From the NCBI GenBank assembly GCA_017311185.1, contig JAESUZ010000761.1:682001-746000 (forward strand): 64,000 nt of DNA, in the 5' to 3' direction. Source of the stretch: Proteles cristata cristata (Eukaryota > Chordata > Mammalia > Carnivora > Hyaenidae). This document shows, piece after piece, positions 1 through 12,100 of the stretch (positions are counted from its first letter, which is position 1; every line of letters starts with the position of its first letter). A model generated the notes under the pieces. That model saw only the letters and a list, made by a program, of their open reading frames with translations, did no database searches and had not been told where the DNA came from. The position numbers were made by a program, and so were the translations under genes.

Positions 1-49
1 CATGGAGGTTCAGGGCACCCAGCTGGTGGTGGTCGGGGGTGTGTGTGTG

Positions 50-200
50 TCACATTACCTGGCTCTGTGTCCCTGGCTAAGTCATCAATCAACTGTGAGC
101 CTCAGTTTTCTGGGCTGTGAAATGGGACAACAGTCGTATCGTGAGAGGTACAGGAGAGAATGGATGTGGAACACTGTTGCGTCAGGCCCAGAGTGAGGGC
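50..200 (+). repeat. MIR
   Basis: GAGCCTCAGTTTTCTGGGCT and TGAAATGGGACAACAG; diverged. Confidence 0.5.
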
Positions 201-944
201 TTAGCTGGCTGTGCCCTGTCCTCTTTGGCCAGCCCCTCCTGTGCTGAGTTTATGCTTGCTAAAGGGTTTTAGAGATGAGGGTGCTGATGCAGGTAGTGGA
301 GAAAAAGTGAACATGTGAGGTTCTCTTTAAAAACAGTTTCATGTCTTTGTCTTATTTGACCCTGGTCACAGGCCTGTGAGGTAAGGAGGGTCCAGGAGGT
401 ATTTCCGACCAGGACGGGGAGTGGGTGCGTGTGGCTTTCTGGAGGCCTCTGGCCAGTGCCCTGTGGGCTGCTTGCAGACCAACTGTACATTTTCTGCATT
501 ATCCAGGATCTCGGCCTGACCTAGTAAGGAAGTCTTTAATAGGATAAGTGTCATGTGAAAAATTACCAGTGAATAATATTAAAAGAAGTCTCATGAGAAT
601 CTGCTCTGTGGCATGAACTGAGTAGTGGAAATAGTTTGAGTCCATTTCCTTGCCTTCAGATACATTCACAGGCGTTATAAATAAAGATGCACACAGAGGC
701 CCAATGGGTGGGTGCTATGCTGTGCAGCCCCCCAGCTCCAACTCAGTATGGCCATTCCAGAATGCTGGCTCTGTGTTTCCAGATCTTTCACGTTATTTAA
801 AGAGAAGCTGAAAATCCTGCTTTTGATGTTAAGTTACCTGATTTTAGATGTTAGTAACGAATTTGGATTTTTAAAGTACTATCACATGAGGAGCAGGCTG
901 CCATTTGCCACACGTGGTTTGGCTGAGTCGTGTGGGTCTAGGTC

Positions 945-1135
945 CTCCTCCTGGCTTTGCTACATATTAGCAAGTTGCAGTGCCTTTCTAGGACTCAGTT
1001 TCCCTCATCTGTAAAGCGAGGATAATTGTAATTTAACCGCGTAAGGTTATTGAGGGGGGACTAGATGAAATGATGCATTTAACATGGGGTCTGTCTCACT
1101 GTGAGTGTTTAGGAAATGTTGAAAGGCATGTAGCT
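945..1135 (+). repeat. MIR
   Basis: GACTCAGTTTCCCTCATCTG, then TAAAGCGAGGATAATTG. Confidence 0.75.
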
Positions 1136-1258
1136 GTTAGGATTATCTCTGCAGTGACATTATAGATCTGTGCTGTTCACTATAGTAGCCATTAGCCACA
1201 AGTGGCTATTTAAGTGTAAATCTGAAGTAGTGAATGTTAAATAAGATAGAAAACTCAC

Positions 1259-1442
1259 GGGGGCACCTGGGTGGCTCAGTTGGGTAGGTGGCAGACTTCA
1301 GCTCAGGTCATGATCTTGCAGTTTGTGAGTTCCAGCCCGCGTCAGGCTCTGTGTTGACAGCTTGGAGCCTGCTTCAGGTCCTGTGTCTCCCTCTTCTGTC
1401 TGTCTGTCTCTCTCTGAAAAATAAATAAATGTTTAAAAAACA
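1259..1442 (+). mobile_element. tRNA-Lys SINE (carnivore)
   Basis: GGGGGCACCTGGGTGGCTCAG head, CT-rich body, AAATAAATAAA tail. Diverged. Confidence 0.85.
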
Positions 1443-1801
1443 AGTAAAAAATAGCAAATTCAGTTCCCCAGTTGTAGGACCCAAATGCTCAGGAGTCACT
1501 AATGCCCACCATATTGGACAGAGCAGATGAAGGACATTTCTATCATCATAGAAAGTGCTCTTGGACAGTGCTGCTGTAGGATATTTGAGGAGAGGGCGAT
1601 GTTTTATTCCCATGGGTCCTGAGGAACTTGGCCAGAGCCGGGTCTCAAAGGACAGTGAGCGACCATCAGCTTCTTCCTCCTTTTCCCCGTGTCGGTGACC
1701 AGCCCACCATCACGATATCTGTTAACCTCGACCTTTCCTGCATCGTCACAGGCCACCCAGTCGATGTCCAAATTCTGTGCATTCTCCTTCCCTATATAAA
1801 A

Positions 1802-2018
1802 AAATTTTTTTTTAAATGTTTGTTTATTTTGGGGAGAAAGAGACTGAGTGCATGAGCAGGGGAGGAGCAGAGAGAGTGGGAGACACAGAATCTGAAGCAG
1901 GCTCCAGGCTCTGAGCTGTCAGCACAGAGCCTGATGTGGGGCTTGAACCCATGAACTGTGAGATCATGATCTCAGCTGACTTGGGACGCTTAACCAACTG
2001 AGCCACCCAGGCGCCCCC
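1802..2018 (-). mobile_element. tRNA-Lys SINE
   Basis: Reverse copy from a T-rich tail to GAGCCACCCAGGCGCCCC; has CTGAGC/GACTGAGC-type diagnostic bases. Confidence 0.9.
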
Positions 2019-2034
2019 CCTCCTTCCTTAGTTT

Positions 2035-2570
2035 TCTGGTCTGTCCGCTTATTTCTCTCCATTCTTGCGGCGCCATCGTTGCCAGCACCTGACCCCGCTG
2101 TGGTTCACACCCTTCCACTGTCTACCCTGCCTCCAGGATGAGTTTTCTCAAAGGCACATCTGACTCTGTCACTTTCGTAAAAGTCCTCGGTGGCTTCTCA
2201 CAGCTCTCACGACACGACTGCACAAAGGCCTCCTCCCTCACTGCTGTTTCCCCCTCCAGCTTACATTTCTCATTTCTCTGAATTCACTATTCACTTCCTA
2301 ATGTTCTCCGGGGTCTCAGTGAAGACATCCCCTCCTGGAGGCCTCGCTGGCTTCCCAAGTTTAAGTTGGATGGCCCTGGACCCTCCGGGGGTCCTTTCCT
2401 GGCTGGCACTTCTCTCTTTGGTGTGTCACTGTTGATTTGTCTGTTTGCATTCCCCCCTAGGTGTCTGCTTCTTGAGGACTGAGAATGTTTGCTGCTGTAT
2501 TTTCACCACTTAGCACAGTGCTGGGCTCGTAGGAGATGCCTCCAGAACACTGAATGGATAGTTACACACT
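2035..2570 (+). mobile_element. L2 LINE 3' fragment
   Basis: Characteristic L2 phrases such as TTCTTGAGGACTGAGAATG and TTAGCACAGTGCTGGGCTCG. Confidence 0.7.
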
Positions 2571-2717
2571 CAGTGTAATTGGAGGCTCCACTTTTGCCCA
2601 CGTGCCTGACCGGTTAGACTTAGATTGGATGGGAAGTGTTGTCGGGGGGGGGGACGACACGATGAGACTCACAGGAAATTGTGTGGATAATAGTGCCATG
2701 TCTTTCTTTCCAAACAG

Positions 2718-3111
2718 CATGCAGGCTCAGGATCCCGGAGCGATCAGGCCAGGCAGCTCGTCATAGATCTAGAGACCCGAGGGAGTCAGGCCCTTCCTTT
2801 GTTCATCTCCTGCTTAGAGGACACAGGCCAGAATGCGCTGGCTTCATTACTGAGAACGAGTCGGCAAGCAGAAAAGCAGAATCCACGGGCCCTCAGACCC
2901 CTGGACCTCATGCCTGTGATGGTTGGACCAATGGGCCTCAAACCAGAGGAGCTCAGAGGGAAGCAGGATCCATCAAAGCCGACTCTGGGAAAACTCACTC
3001 CAGTGGTGCTGGGGCCCGAGGAGCTCTGGCCAGCCAAGCTCCGGCCAGAGGTTCTCAGGCCAGAGGTGCCTAGGCCAGTGGACATTGGTTCTGGACCAGT
3101 CAGTGAGATCT
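2718..3111 (+). CDS. CASP9: CASP9 exon 2: CARD C-terminal part and expanded linker
   Basis: Acceptor caaacag, donor gtgagt at 3112; 394 nt ending one base into a Cys codon. It encodes the last CARD helices ([20 protein letters not shown] and the following [10 protein letters not shown]) and then a Pro/Glu/Leu-rich linker. The linker keeps the LTPVVL motif that carries the ERK/CDK1 site Thr125 in human. It is about 35 residues longer than the human linker because of an added segment between the RQAEKQ and SKPTLGK stretches. The exact first base could shift by a few nt, because exon 1 is absent and CATGCAG offers another AG. Confidence 0.95.
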
Positions 3112-6100
3112 GTGAGTACCAAGACAATGGTCGGTATGGAGTTGGAACTGTGAGGTTACTGAACTTGGATATCCAGATCTCTTCTCGTGTCAGAAGTTCT
3201 CAGCCATTTTTTTTTTTAATTAAAAAAAAATTTTTTTTAATGTTATTTGTTTTTGAGGAAGAGAGAGAGAGAGAGAGAGAGAGAGAATGTGAGGAGGGGA
3301 GGGGCAGAGAGAGAGGGAGACACAGAATCCGAAGCATCTCCCAGGCTCTGAGCTGTCAGCACAGGGCCCAGTGTGGGGCTCAAACTCAATGAACTGTGAG
3401 ATTATAACCTGAGCTGAAGTCAGATGCTTAACTGACTGAGCCACCCAGGCACCCCTCAGGCATTATTTTTTTAAAATAAGCCTGCTACCCCTTTCTCCCT
3501 CTCTTCCTTCTTCTGGGGTTACAATAATACATAGATTGTTTCTTTTCATGATAACCCATCATTCATGTAGGCTTTCTTCACTGTTTTTTTCTCTTTGCTG
3601 AGTGGGTACTTTCAAGTGAGTTGTCTTCTACTTCACAGATTCTTTCTTGTGCTTGATTCAGTCTGATGTTGATGCTGTTTGTTGCATTTCTTTCAGTTCA
3701 TTCTTCAGCTCCTGTATTTCTATTTGGTTCTTCTTTTGTGGTTTCTATCTTTTAAACTTCTTGTTTTGTTCATGTGTTGTTTTCCTGATTTTATTCAATT
3801 GTCTTTCTGTGTGCTCTTGTAGCTTACAGAGCTTTTTTGAAATGGTGATTTTGAATTCTTTGTTAGGCACATTGCAGATTTCTATTTCTCTAGGGTCAGT
3901 GACTGGGGAATTATTGTGCTGCTTTGGGGGGGTTCCTATTTCCTTCATTTCTCATGTTTCTTGAAGTCATGTGTTGGCTTTGCATTTGAAGGAGGAGTCA
4001 ACTTCTCTTGTCCTTGTTGATGGACTTCTTCAGTACATCCAATCTTGGATTTTTTTTGCACCAGCAGTGTTTTGGAACTTCTCTGCTGAATTCCTGGACT
4101 TCCAAAAAGACGGTCTCAATTGTGGATGATGTAAAAATTGGTGTTTTTTGTTGAGGAAGACAGTAGAAAACTTACTCAGCCATTTTGATGATGTCCCTTT
4201 CTCACTTTATGGATGGACACTACTAATTTGGGGAATGAATGAATTTTTCAGTCATGGATGATAGTTATATTTTTTGGGGTGTAGTGAGATTTTGGAAACG
4301 AGCCACCAAGTTCTCTTTGTTTAAGAAAAAAAAAAGTCCTAACTGCTTTAGAAGCTGGGGGGTCATTTGACTTCTTGCTACTTGAAATGAAAACTCCTTT
4401 GACACTGAAGGAAAAATGACCACCTTTACTCATTCATTCATTCTGCAGACATTTCCTGAGGACTTTCTGGGGGCGGGGCTCCTTGGATTCCACAGACAGG
4501 AAGTGTCGTGCTTCCGGAACTTCCCTTTTCTCTTTCTGGTTTAGAATTTTGTACAGATGGAATGACATCACATACAGTCTTCTGGCTTCTTTTCCTTAGC
4601 CTAGTGTTTTGTGGCTGTCCGTGGCAATGCATGCATCAGTACCTCCTTCCTTTTCAGTCTGCAGAGTGTTCCTTGGCTTTTATCATAAATTGTTTGTCCG
4701 TTAGTGTTCTGGGTGAACATTTGGCTTGTTTCTAATTCTGGGGATGAAGAATAAGGCTTTAAGTGATCATCCATGGCTGGCTCTGTTTATGCCCATTGCA
4801 CTCCTTTCTCTTGGGTATATTCCTAGGAATGGAATTGCTGGTCAGAGGCTAGGTGTGTGTTTAACTTCATTGGAAACTTCTAAGCAGTTCTGCAAGGTGG
4901 CTGTGCCCCTGGACTCCCGCCAACAGTGCTCGACGTGTCCCAAGTTCTTGCTCTTCTGTTTCCAAAGTCCCTTGCCCTGCTCTGGTTGGGTCAGACATTC
5001 ACATTTTCTCTCCTTTTCTCTCTCTCCAGGCGCTCAGGAAATTTCAAAGCGAAATGCTGATTTGGTGAGTCTTCATGGGATTCGGAGCTAGCTGCATTAG
5101 CCTTGGGCTCATCCGCTTTGCACATTTCCCAGGTCCTTCCCTCTGCCAGTGTGTCAGGAGCCCAGCGGGAGAGAGGGTCCCAGGCCCCCTACAGCTCCCT
5201 GCCCCTGGCACAGCTCTTCCTGGAGCAGACTGTCCCATCCAGCCAGGGGCCCAGACCTTGCGTGAGGCAGGCCTCACAGTCGGCCGTGGGACCAAGTCAC
5301 TCCCTCTTGTTCGCAGCATTTGTTGCTTGACTCCTGCGTGCTGGTGCTGGGCTCCTTGTCGGGATACCTGGGGGCGGACCCCTTGTGTTTCTGGCCCTTG
5401 CGGAGCCATCAGCCTGGCAGAGGCTAGTTGCACAAAGAAATATCTAAATCAAAATCATGTTAAGTACTGTGACAAAAAGAACAGGCTGCTATGAGGGAGG
5501 ATTCCAAGGGAGAAGGGGAGCCTGCCGGCTCGGAAGTGGTGTCCACACTCTGAGGGTGGACTTGGGGACAAGTTGGCCGATGAACCCCCCCCCCCCCCAT
5601 GGTTGTCAGGTGCTCCCTGGATGGGACAATCTGTCTGGTCCTTTTGGGACGAATGGCTCTGGGGGTTGAGCTTCTCAGCCAAATGCTGCTGTGGGAACGG
5701 GTCCTCTCTCCCGAGCTGCCTGTTTGCACATCCTGCTGTGCGTGCTCACGCCTGTCTGGTTCGCAGTCTGTCTGCTTCAGCCCTGGAATGCTGGGTGCAG
5801 GCCCCGCGCTCTGTCCCATCTCTCCAGACTGTCTGCCGCGGGGGTGCCCACCTGGGGCTCGCCTTCTCTCCCGAGGAGTGCAGCGTGACCCCGGCTGACG
5901 CTGGTCCCCGTGCTTGGGCAGGCGTACGTCCTGAACGCGGACCCCTGTGGCCACTGCCTCATCATCAACAACGTGAACTTCTGCCCCAAGTCCGGGCTCG
6001 CGGCCCGCACCGGCTCCAACATCGACTGTGAGAAGTTGCAGCGGCGCTTCTCCTTGCTGCGCTTCGCCGTGGAGGTGAAGCACGACCAGACGGCCAGGGT

Positions 6101-9100
6101 ACGGCCGCTGCCTGTGGTCAGGGATGGGGGGCGGGGTGGGGCAAGTGTCCCGCGAGAGACCCGAAAGCAAGCGACTCCCCAACACCAGCCCTTAGGCGCG
6201 TGGGCCCAGGAGAGGCAGCGTGGGTACCAGTTGGAGCTGCAGGCTCAGTCACCTGGGTTGCGGACTCCCCCTCCCGCCGTGTGACTCCTGAGTTTCAGTC
6301 TCCTTGTCTACACAGCAGGAACAGTACTCACCTCCTGGGGTCATTGTGAACCGCCCCCGAGCACGGCACCTTGTCCCCAAGAACAGTGGCTACTCTGACT
6401 GTTAGGACTGTCATTACCGCAATGGTGGCCCTGGGAGCAGGGAAAGGGCTCTGTCTGGTCCCCAAGTCCCACGATGGGGACCTGATCCATCAACGGTCTG
6501 GCTCATTGGCGACCTTGTCTTGTAGCAAATGGTCCAGGTGTTGGTGGAGCTGGCGCGGCGGGACCACTGTGCCCTGGATTGCTGCGTGGTGGTCATCCTC
6601 TCTCACGGCTGCCAGGTAAAGCTGCCCACAAGCACTGGCGCTGAGAGGCCAGGAAGGAGCCCCATCCCTTCCGGGGTCCAAGACGCCCTCGGCTTTGTGG
6701 GAAGAGCCGTGGGGTCCTATCTATCTCCTGCTGTTTTCCTGGGAGCCATCCGGCCCTCTGAGGAGATGGATACCCCTCCTGGGAGAGGCAGGGAGGAGAC
6801 GAATTCCGCTCCCAGCTCCCAGCCTGGATTTTGTTCAGAGTCGGGCACAGCACCTGGGAGCTCCCGGTTCCTGACTCGGTCTTGCATTGTCCCAGGCACT
6901 TTGCTGTGGGCTGGGTGTCGAGACACCGGGACCCACTCCAGACTTGGCCACTAATGTGCTGGGTCATCGTGGCCCAGCCCCTCCTCCTGTTTCCTGGGCC
7001 TCAGCTTCCTCATATTTCCAGTTGAGCATTGGGACAGGTCAGAAGCTCTAAGCTGAAAACCCGCAGTGGTCTGGCCTTACTAGGCCACATCCTTACAGAG
7101 CAAGAGTCGGGCCTGGGCAGGGACTGCCCCCCTTTCATTTGTGGCGTGACCACTGGAGCGGCAGCATAGGCCTCCCTGGGCAATCGTGAGAAATTCAGAC
7201 TCTCAGGCCTTGCCCCAGACCTCTTCGCGGAGAGCCTGTGCTTTGACAGGGTCTTGAACACATAAAGTTTGAGAAGACCTGGCTTCGAGCAGTGGGTCTC
7301 AATGCTTAGCTGCATCCAAAGCTCCTGAAAGACCACTTTGCCAGTCCCCACCACTGGGGCTTCTGATTTAGGTCGGGGTGGAGCCCAGGAATCAGCAGAT
7401 CTTACACGTTCTCAGGTGATGCTGATGCCTCTGGTCCAGGGACCACACTCTGAGAGCCACTGATCTAGAAGAAGCTGGCTGGCACCCCCCTGTTAGGCTG
7501 TGTTAGGCATATGAGACCCTTGGAATAGATGCTGACCAGGGCCCTTCTGAACAGTGTGTTGGATCCCAACTCCAACTCCTTGGTTTTGTAACCAGGATTC
7601 TTGGTCTCGTAGGCCAGCCACCGTCAGTTCCCGGGAGCTGTTTATGGCACAGATGGGTTTCCTGTGCCCATCGAGAAAATTGTGAACATCTTCAATGGAA
7701 CCGGTTGTCCCAGCCTGAGAGGGAAGCCCAAGCTCTTCTTCATCCAGGCCTGTGGTGGGGGTAAGCAGGTCCTCAGTCTCCCTGCAGGGAGGGGACTCTC
7801 GTGGAAAAGGAGCCGCCCCTGCCTCCTCCTCCGTGCAGCCCCTCATGATGCCCAAGGGGTCTGTCCAGGCAGCCATAGGGTCCCAGACACGATCCCTTTG
7901 TGCAAATGGCAGTATCTGCCTCTGGTTAGCACAGGCCCCAGCGTCATCCAGTCTGTGGAGGTTAGAGCTTCCGTCTCACCGAGCAGTAGCCTCGGGCTTA
8001 TTTGGGTCTAGCAGCTTCCACTCCAGGGCTCAGCAATAACAAAGCAGAGGACAGGGAAAAAAAACCCTTTCATTTTCCTCATCATTCTCCTGACCTCTCT
8101 CAACTAGACGCTCTTTCCACCAGCCCAGAGAAGGGGAGGCCAGAGCTAAACTAATTATTAGAATTTCCAAAGGCCCAAGTACTGGAGGTGTCAGTAACTT
8201 TTTTTTGTTTTTTTAAATGTTTTATTTCTAGGAGAGAGAGACAGCGTGAGCAGGGGAGGGTCAGAGAGAGAGGGAGTCACAGACTGAAACAGGCTCCAGG
8301 CTCTGAGCTGGCAGTCAGCACAGAGCCCGACACGGGGCTCGAACCCACAAACCGCGAGATCATGACCTAAGCGAAAGTCAGAAAGTTGGACGCTTAACCG
8401 ACTAAGCCACCCAGGCGCCCCAGTGTCAGTAACTTTTTTTTTTTTTAATGTTTTTATTTATTTCTAGGAGAAATAGAAAGAGACAGCATGATCAGGGGAG
8501 GGTCAGAGAGAGAGGGAGTCACAGACTGAAACAGGCTCCAGGCTCTGAGCTGGCAGTCAGCACAGAGCCCGACGCGGGGCCCGAACCCACGAACCGCAAG
8601 ATCATGACCTAAGTGAAAGTCGGACACTTAACCGACTAAGCCACCCAGGCGCCCCAGTGTCAGTAACTTTTAAGGGCCATTTGGATCCTCTGTAATTTCG
8701 CCATATGCCCTGACTTTAAACCTAAGTCCCACATCACCATTCCCTGGTTTTCTTATAAAGTAAAAAAAGAAGGAAGAGGGAACACTGTGTGTTCTGGATT
8801 ATGGGACATGGTGGCACAGGTCGGGGACACTGGGAATCCTGTGCCAGGGCGTTCCAGCTGCCCAGGGCTCTCTCCGAAAGACACATCAGTTCCTTGTCCC
8901 TCCGCCGGCTCTGCACTGTTACCCACGGAGCTCTCCGGCTGGCCCCAAGGGGGTGCCACGTACACCACGGGCACCTTGAGCATAATCTTCTGAACGTGTT
9001 CATCTGTCCCATACTGTTCCACGCTGGCGGGGTTGACGTGAGGGGATGTGGCTTGTCTAGGTGAGCGAGCTCTGGTCACATGGTTTATCTGATAAGCGTT

Positions 9101-12100
9101 TACTGCGTATCTGCTGCCTACACACGGCCGTGTGTTAGGTGTTCGAGATACTAGCCACACAGGGTCTCTGTCCCCAGGAATTTATAATTTGACTGCCGCT
9201 GTATCAAGTCACTGTCGTGGCCCGTGCCCATAACTCAGCCATGAGTGACTGAGAACACCAGGTTCGGTCTTGGTGGCTACTTCGTTCCTGCGCAAACACG
9301 GGCCAGCTAATCTCTGGACGTCTTGGCAAGTGAGGATAATAACAGAAGACACTTGCTAGCATCCCCGTGAACCCAGTGCCTGGCTCATTTTCATAACTGC
9401 AAACCTGGGCCCTCCCCCTCTTCCTGACCCCCGAGCACCCCGTGTCACCTAAGAGCCCTCCCCAGCCCCAGCGAGTTACCTCCGAGTTCCGGTAACAGGA
9501 AGCTGGAAAGGCCACTGCCCTCGGAGTTGCAGAAATCCTCTCCTAGCTCATTGTTTGTTTTTTTTTTAATGACCCAGAATGTGTTGTCAGGTGCCGTTGT
9601 TACTCTGGAGCGAGTGGTCCTTTCCTGTATGAATCAAGTAAAAGATGAAGCAGGCGAGGGAGCCGTGGGTGAAGGGTGAGCTGGGATACTGCTTTCTGGG
9701 GAAATTCCCAGATTTTACTTTTAAGTAATCTCTGCACCCAGCATGGGTCTTGAACTCACAACCCTGAGATCCAGAGTCACGTGCACCAGCTGAGCCGGCC
9801 CGGTGCCCCTCCGGGGCCTATTCTTAATCATCCATCCTTCTGGTTACAGCTCAGTGTCTGTGTGTCTGGGAAGTCTTCCCTAAACACCCCCTCCCAGCAC
9901 GGAGTCAGGGTTAGCGGGTCCTTGTGTTTGTACAGCCCCGTCCTTCCCTTGTCACAGCGCTTTCTCCTTGTAGTGAGGTGGCCTGGTCGGCTCTTTGAGG
10001 GCAGGGCTAGGCCCGTCCGGTCTCCCCATACCTGGCACAGAGCTTCTGCCACCGTTGCATCTTACATGCATTCTGAGTATTTGATTTGCAGGAGAACCAT
10101 AGAAGAATCACATGAGCAACATTTTAAAATAACGTAGACCCCCCCACCGCAGAAAGCCCAACTGAGCAGGAGGAGCCCGATGTCAAAGCTGCAATGCAGT
10201 GACTCTGATTCCGCCTTCGGAATTGTCCACCCCGCTCAGCCCCCGGCACTCTGTTGACCTTGTGTGCAACGCTGTGGCCACACGGGGGCGCCGCGGTGCT
10301 GAGAACGGAAATGCCGAAGGGCTTGCAGTCCCTGCCAGTGTTCTGTCCGCTCAGGGTGCCCTCTTGGTTATCGCCATCTGAAGGTCAGCCCTGGGGTCTG
10401 GTGACCCTCGTGTTGCTTTTGTAAACTTCACTGTCGTTACAGCTTAAAACAATTTTTAAATCCTTTGACAGGTGGTGCACCCCTCCTGTAAGAGGTAGGG
10501 GTGTATACCCCAGACGGAGCAGACACACTTGCCTCAAAGTGAGTAGTGCGGGCATGGAACGCCAGCGAGTAGGCAGTGCGATTCGGCATCGGGCGATGCC
10601 CTTGGCGTCTGTTAGCCCACGCCGTTCATTTTGGGGCAACCCCTCTTGGGACTTCTAGAAATCACTCTGAGAAGGCAGAAGGAGGAAGAGTGTGTCATGG
10701 TGGTTGTGGACTTTATATGCTGATAAATCCTGCGGTGTGCTCGTTCTCACGGGGGAGCTGGTCTGCCTTACAGAGGCGTTTGCATTTGAGGGTCTCTTTA
10801 AGAACAAACAGTGTGTGACACGGATAACCCCGTGGGCGAGGCTTTCGCATCAGGTTTGCTTGTCAGATGAGGAGGACACGGGAATGGAGATTCCTGTCCC
10901 TCCCAGATTCCCCCTCGCGGATCCCACCGTGTTTTCTCGGGCTTCCCCCGGCGGTCCCTCTGCCCACCGCTGTCTCCTCACGCCGCTTCCCCCACAGCAG
11001 TGCCCCAGATCCCCCGGCCACCCCCATCTCACGTCCCTGCCCCTGTTTTAGGGCAAGTCCCTCTCAGACACCCAGGGCAGATTCCGGACTCTCGACCAAA
11101 AGAACAACCAGAAGCAGGGACCTGGGTAGGCACTGGAACAGCCCAGCTCTCAAAGACCTTGGCGGCCCCCTTTGCAGGCTCGGGGGCCTCCCTGGAAGAG
11201 GCAGACACATGTAGGGTGGAAGGTTAGCTGTGAGAAGAAAAGACAGATGAGCAAGCGTCCGAGTCAGGTGTATGGGGTGAGAGGCCCACAGGTGTTGGGG
11301 TTATTATTATGGGGTTAGAACCACCCTTGTCCTGGGGCACCTGGGTGGCTTAGTCGGTTGAGCGTCCGACTTTCGCTTAGGTCATGATCTCGTGGTTCGT
11401 GGGTTCGAGCCCCGCATCGGGCTCTGTGCTGACTGCCAGCTCAGAGCCTGGAGCCTGTTTCAGTCTGTGACTCCCTCTCTCTCTGACCCTCCCCTGCTCA
11501 CGCTGTCTCTCCTCTCCTAGAAATAAATAAAGATTTAAAAAAAAAAAAAAAAGAACCACCATTGTGCTGTCTCTGCCCCTTGCAGGCAGGAGCCCAGCCT
11601 CTCTGGGTGACCTGTGACCTCCCTCCCCCGTTGCTCTCTCCCACCCATCCAGCCCTGCAGACCCGCCTGCTCTCCCGCCCAGCACCTACCTGACCTGCTC
11701 CTCCCATGGGACTGTTCTCTGTCCCAGCAGAGCCGGGGTCACAGTCACCTGCAGAAGCCCTTCCCCAAGGAACCCTCCAGGCCCCTCTGCCCTCCGCTTT
11801 TTTTTTTTAATATTTTTATTTATTTCTAGGAGAGAGAGAGAGAGAGAGCGTGAGCAGGGAGGGTCAGAGAGAGAGGGAGTCACAGACTGAAACAGGCTCC
11901 AGGCTCTGAGCTGGCAGTCAGCACAGAGCCCGACGCGGGGCTCAAACCCATGAACCGCGAGATCATGACCTAAGCGAAAGTCGGACGCTTAACCGACTAA
12001 GCCACCCAGGCGCCCCTGCCCTCTGCTTTTACAGAAGCTCTTTTTAGCTGCTGTCTCTGGAATAGCCCACTGTACCCCGCAGCGAGCTCTGCCTCCGAGG

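Larger units (their letters stand above)
1..2717 (+). other. CASP9 intron 1 (3' part)
   Basis: No coding exon is visible. It holds two MIR fragments, two tRNA-Lys SINEs and an L2 fragment, ending in the exon 2 acceptor. No exon 1-like CARD sequence (MDEAD.. type) is present, so exon 1 must lie upstream. Confidence 0.8.
3112..5029 (+). other. CASP9 intron 2
   Basis: Filled by a SINE, a reverse L1 ORF1 fragment and a second, forward L1 fragment. No exon-like sequence is seen. Confidence 0.8.

Noticed and set aside
3745..3948. 67-residue minus-strand peptide as a host gene
   Set aside because: It matches the L1 ORF1 protein pattern and is part of a truncated LINE-1.
5460..6185. 241-residue minus-strand open frame over CASP9 exon 4
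   Set aside because: It is antisense to a real exon and continues into intron with no recognisable domain.
9204..9515. Minus-strand open frame in CASP9 intron 6
   Set aside because: No start context, no family likeness and no repeat identity; random open frame.
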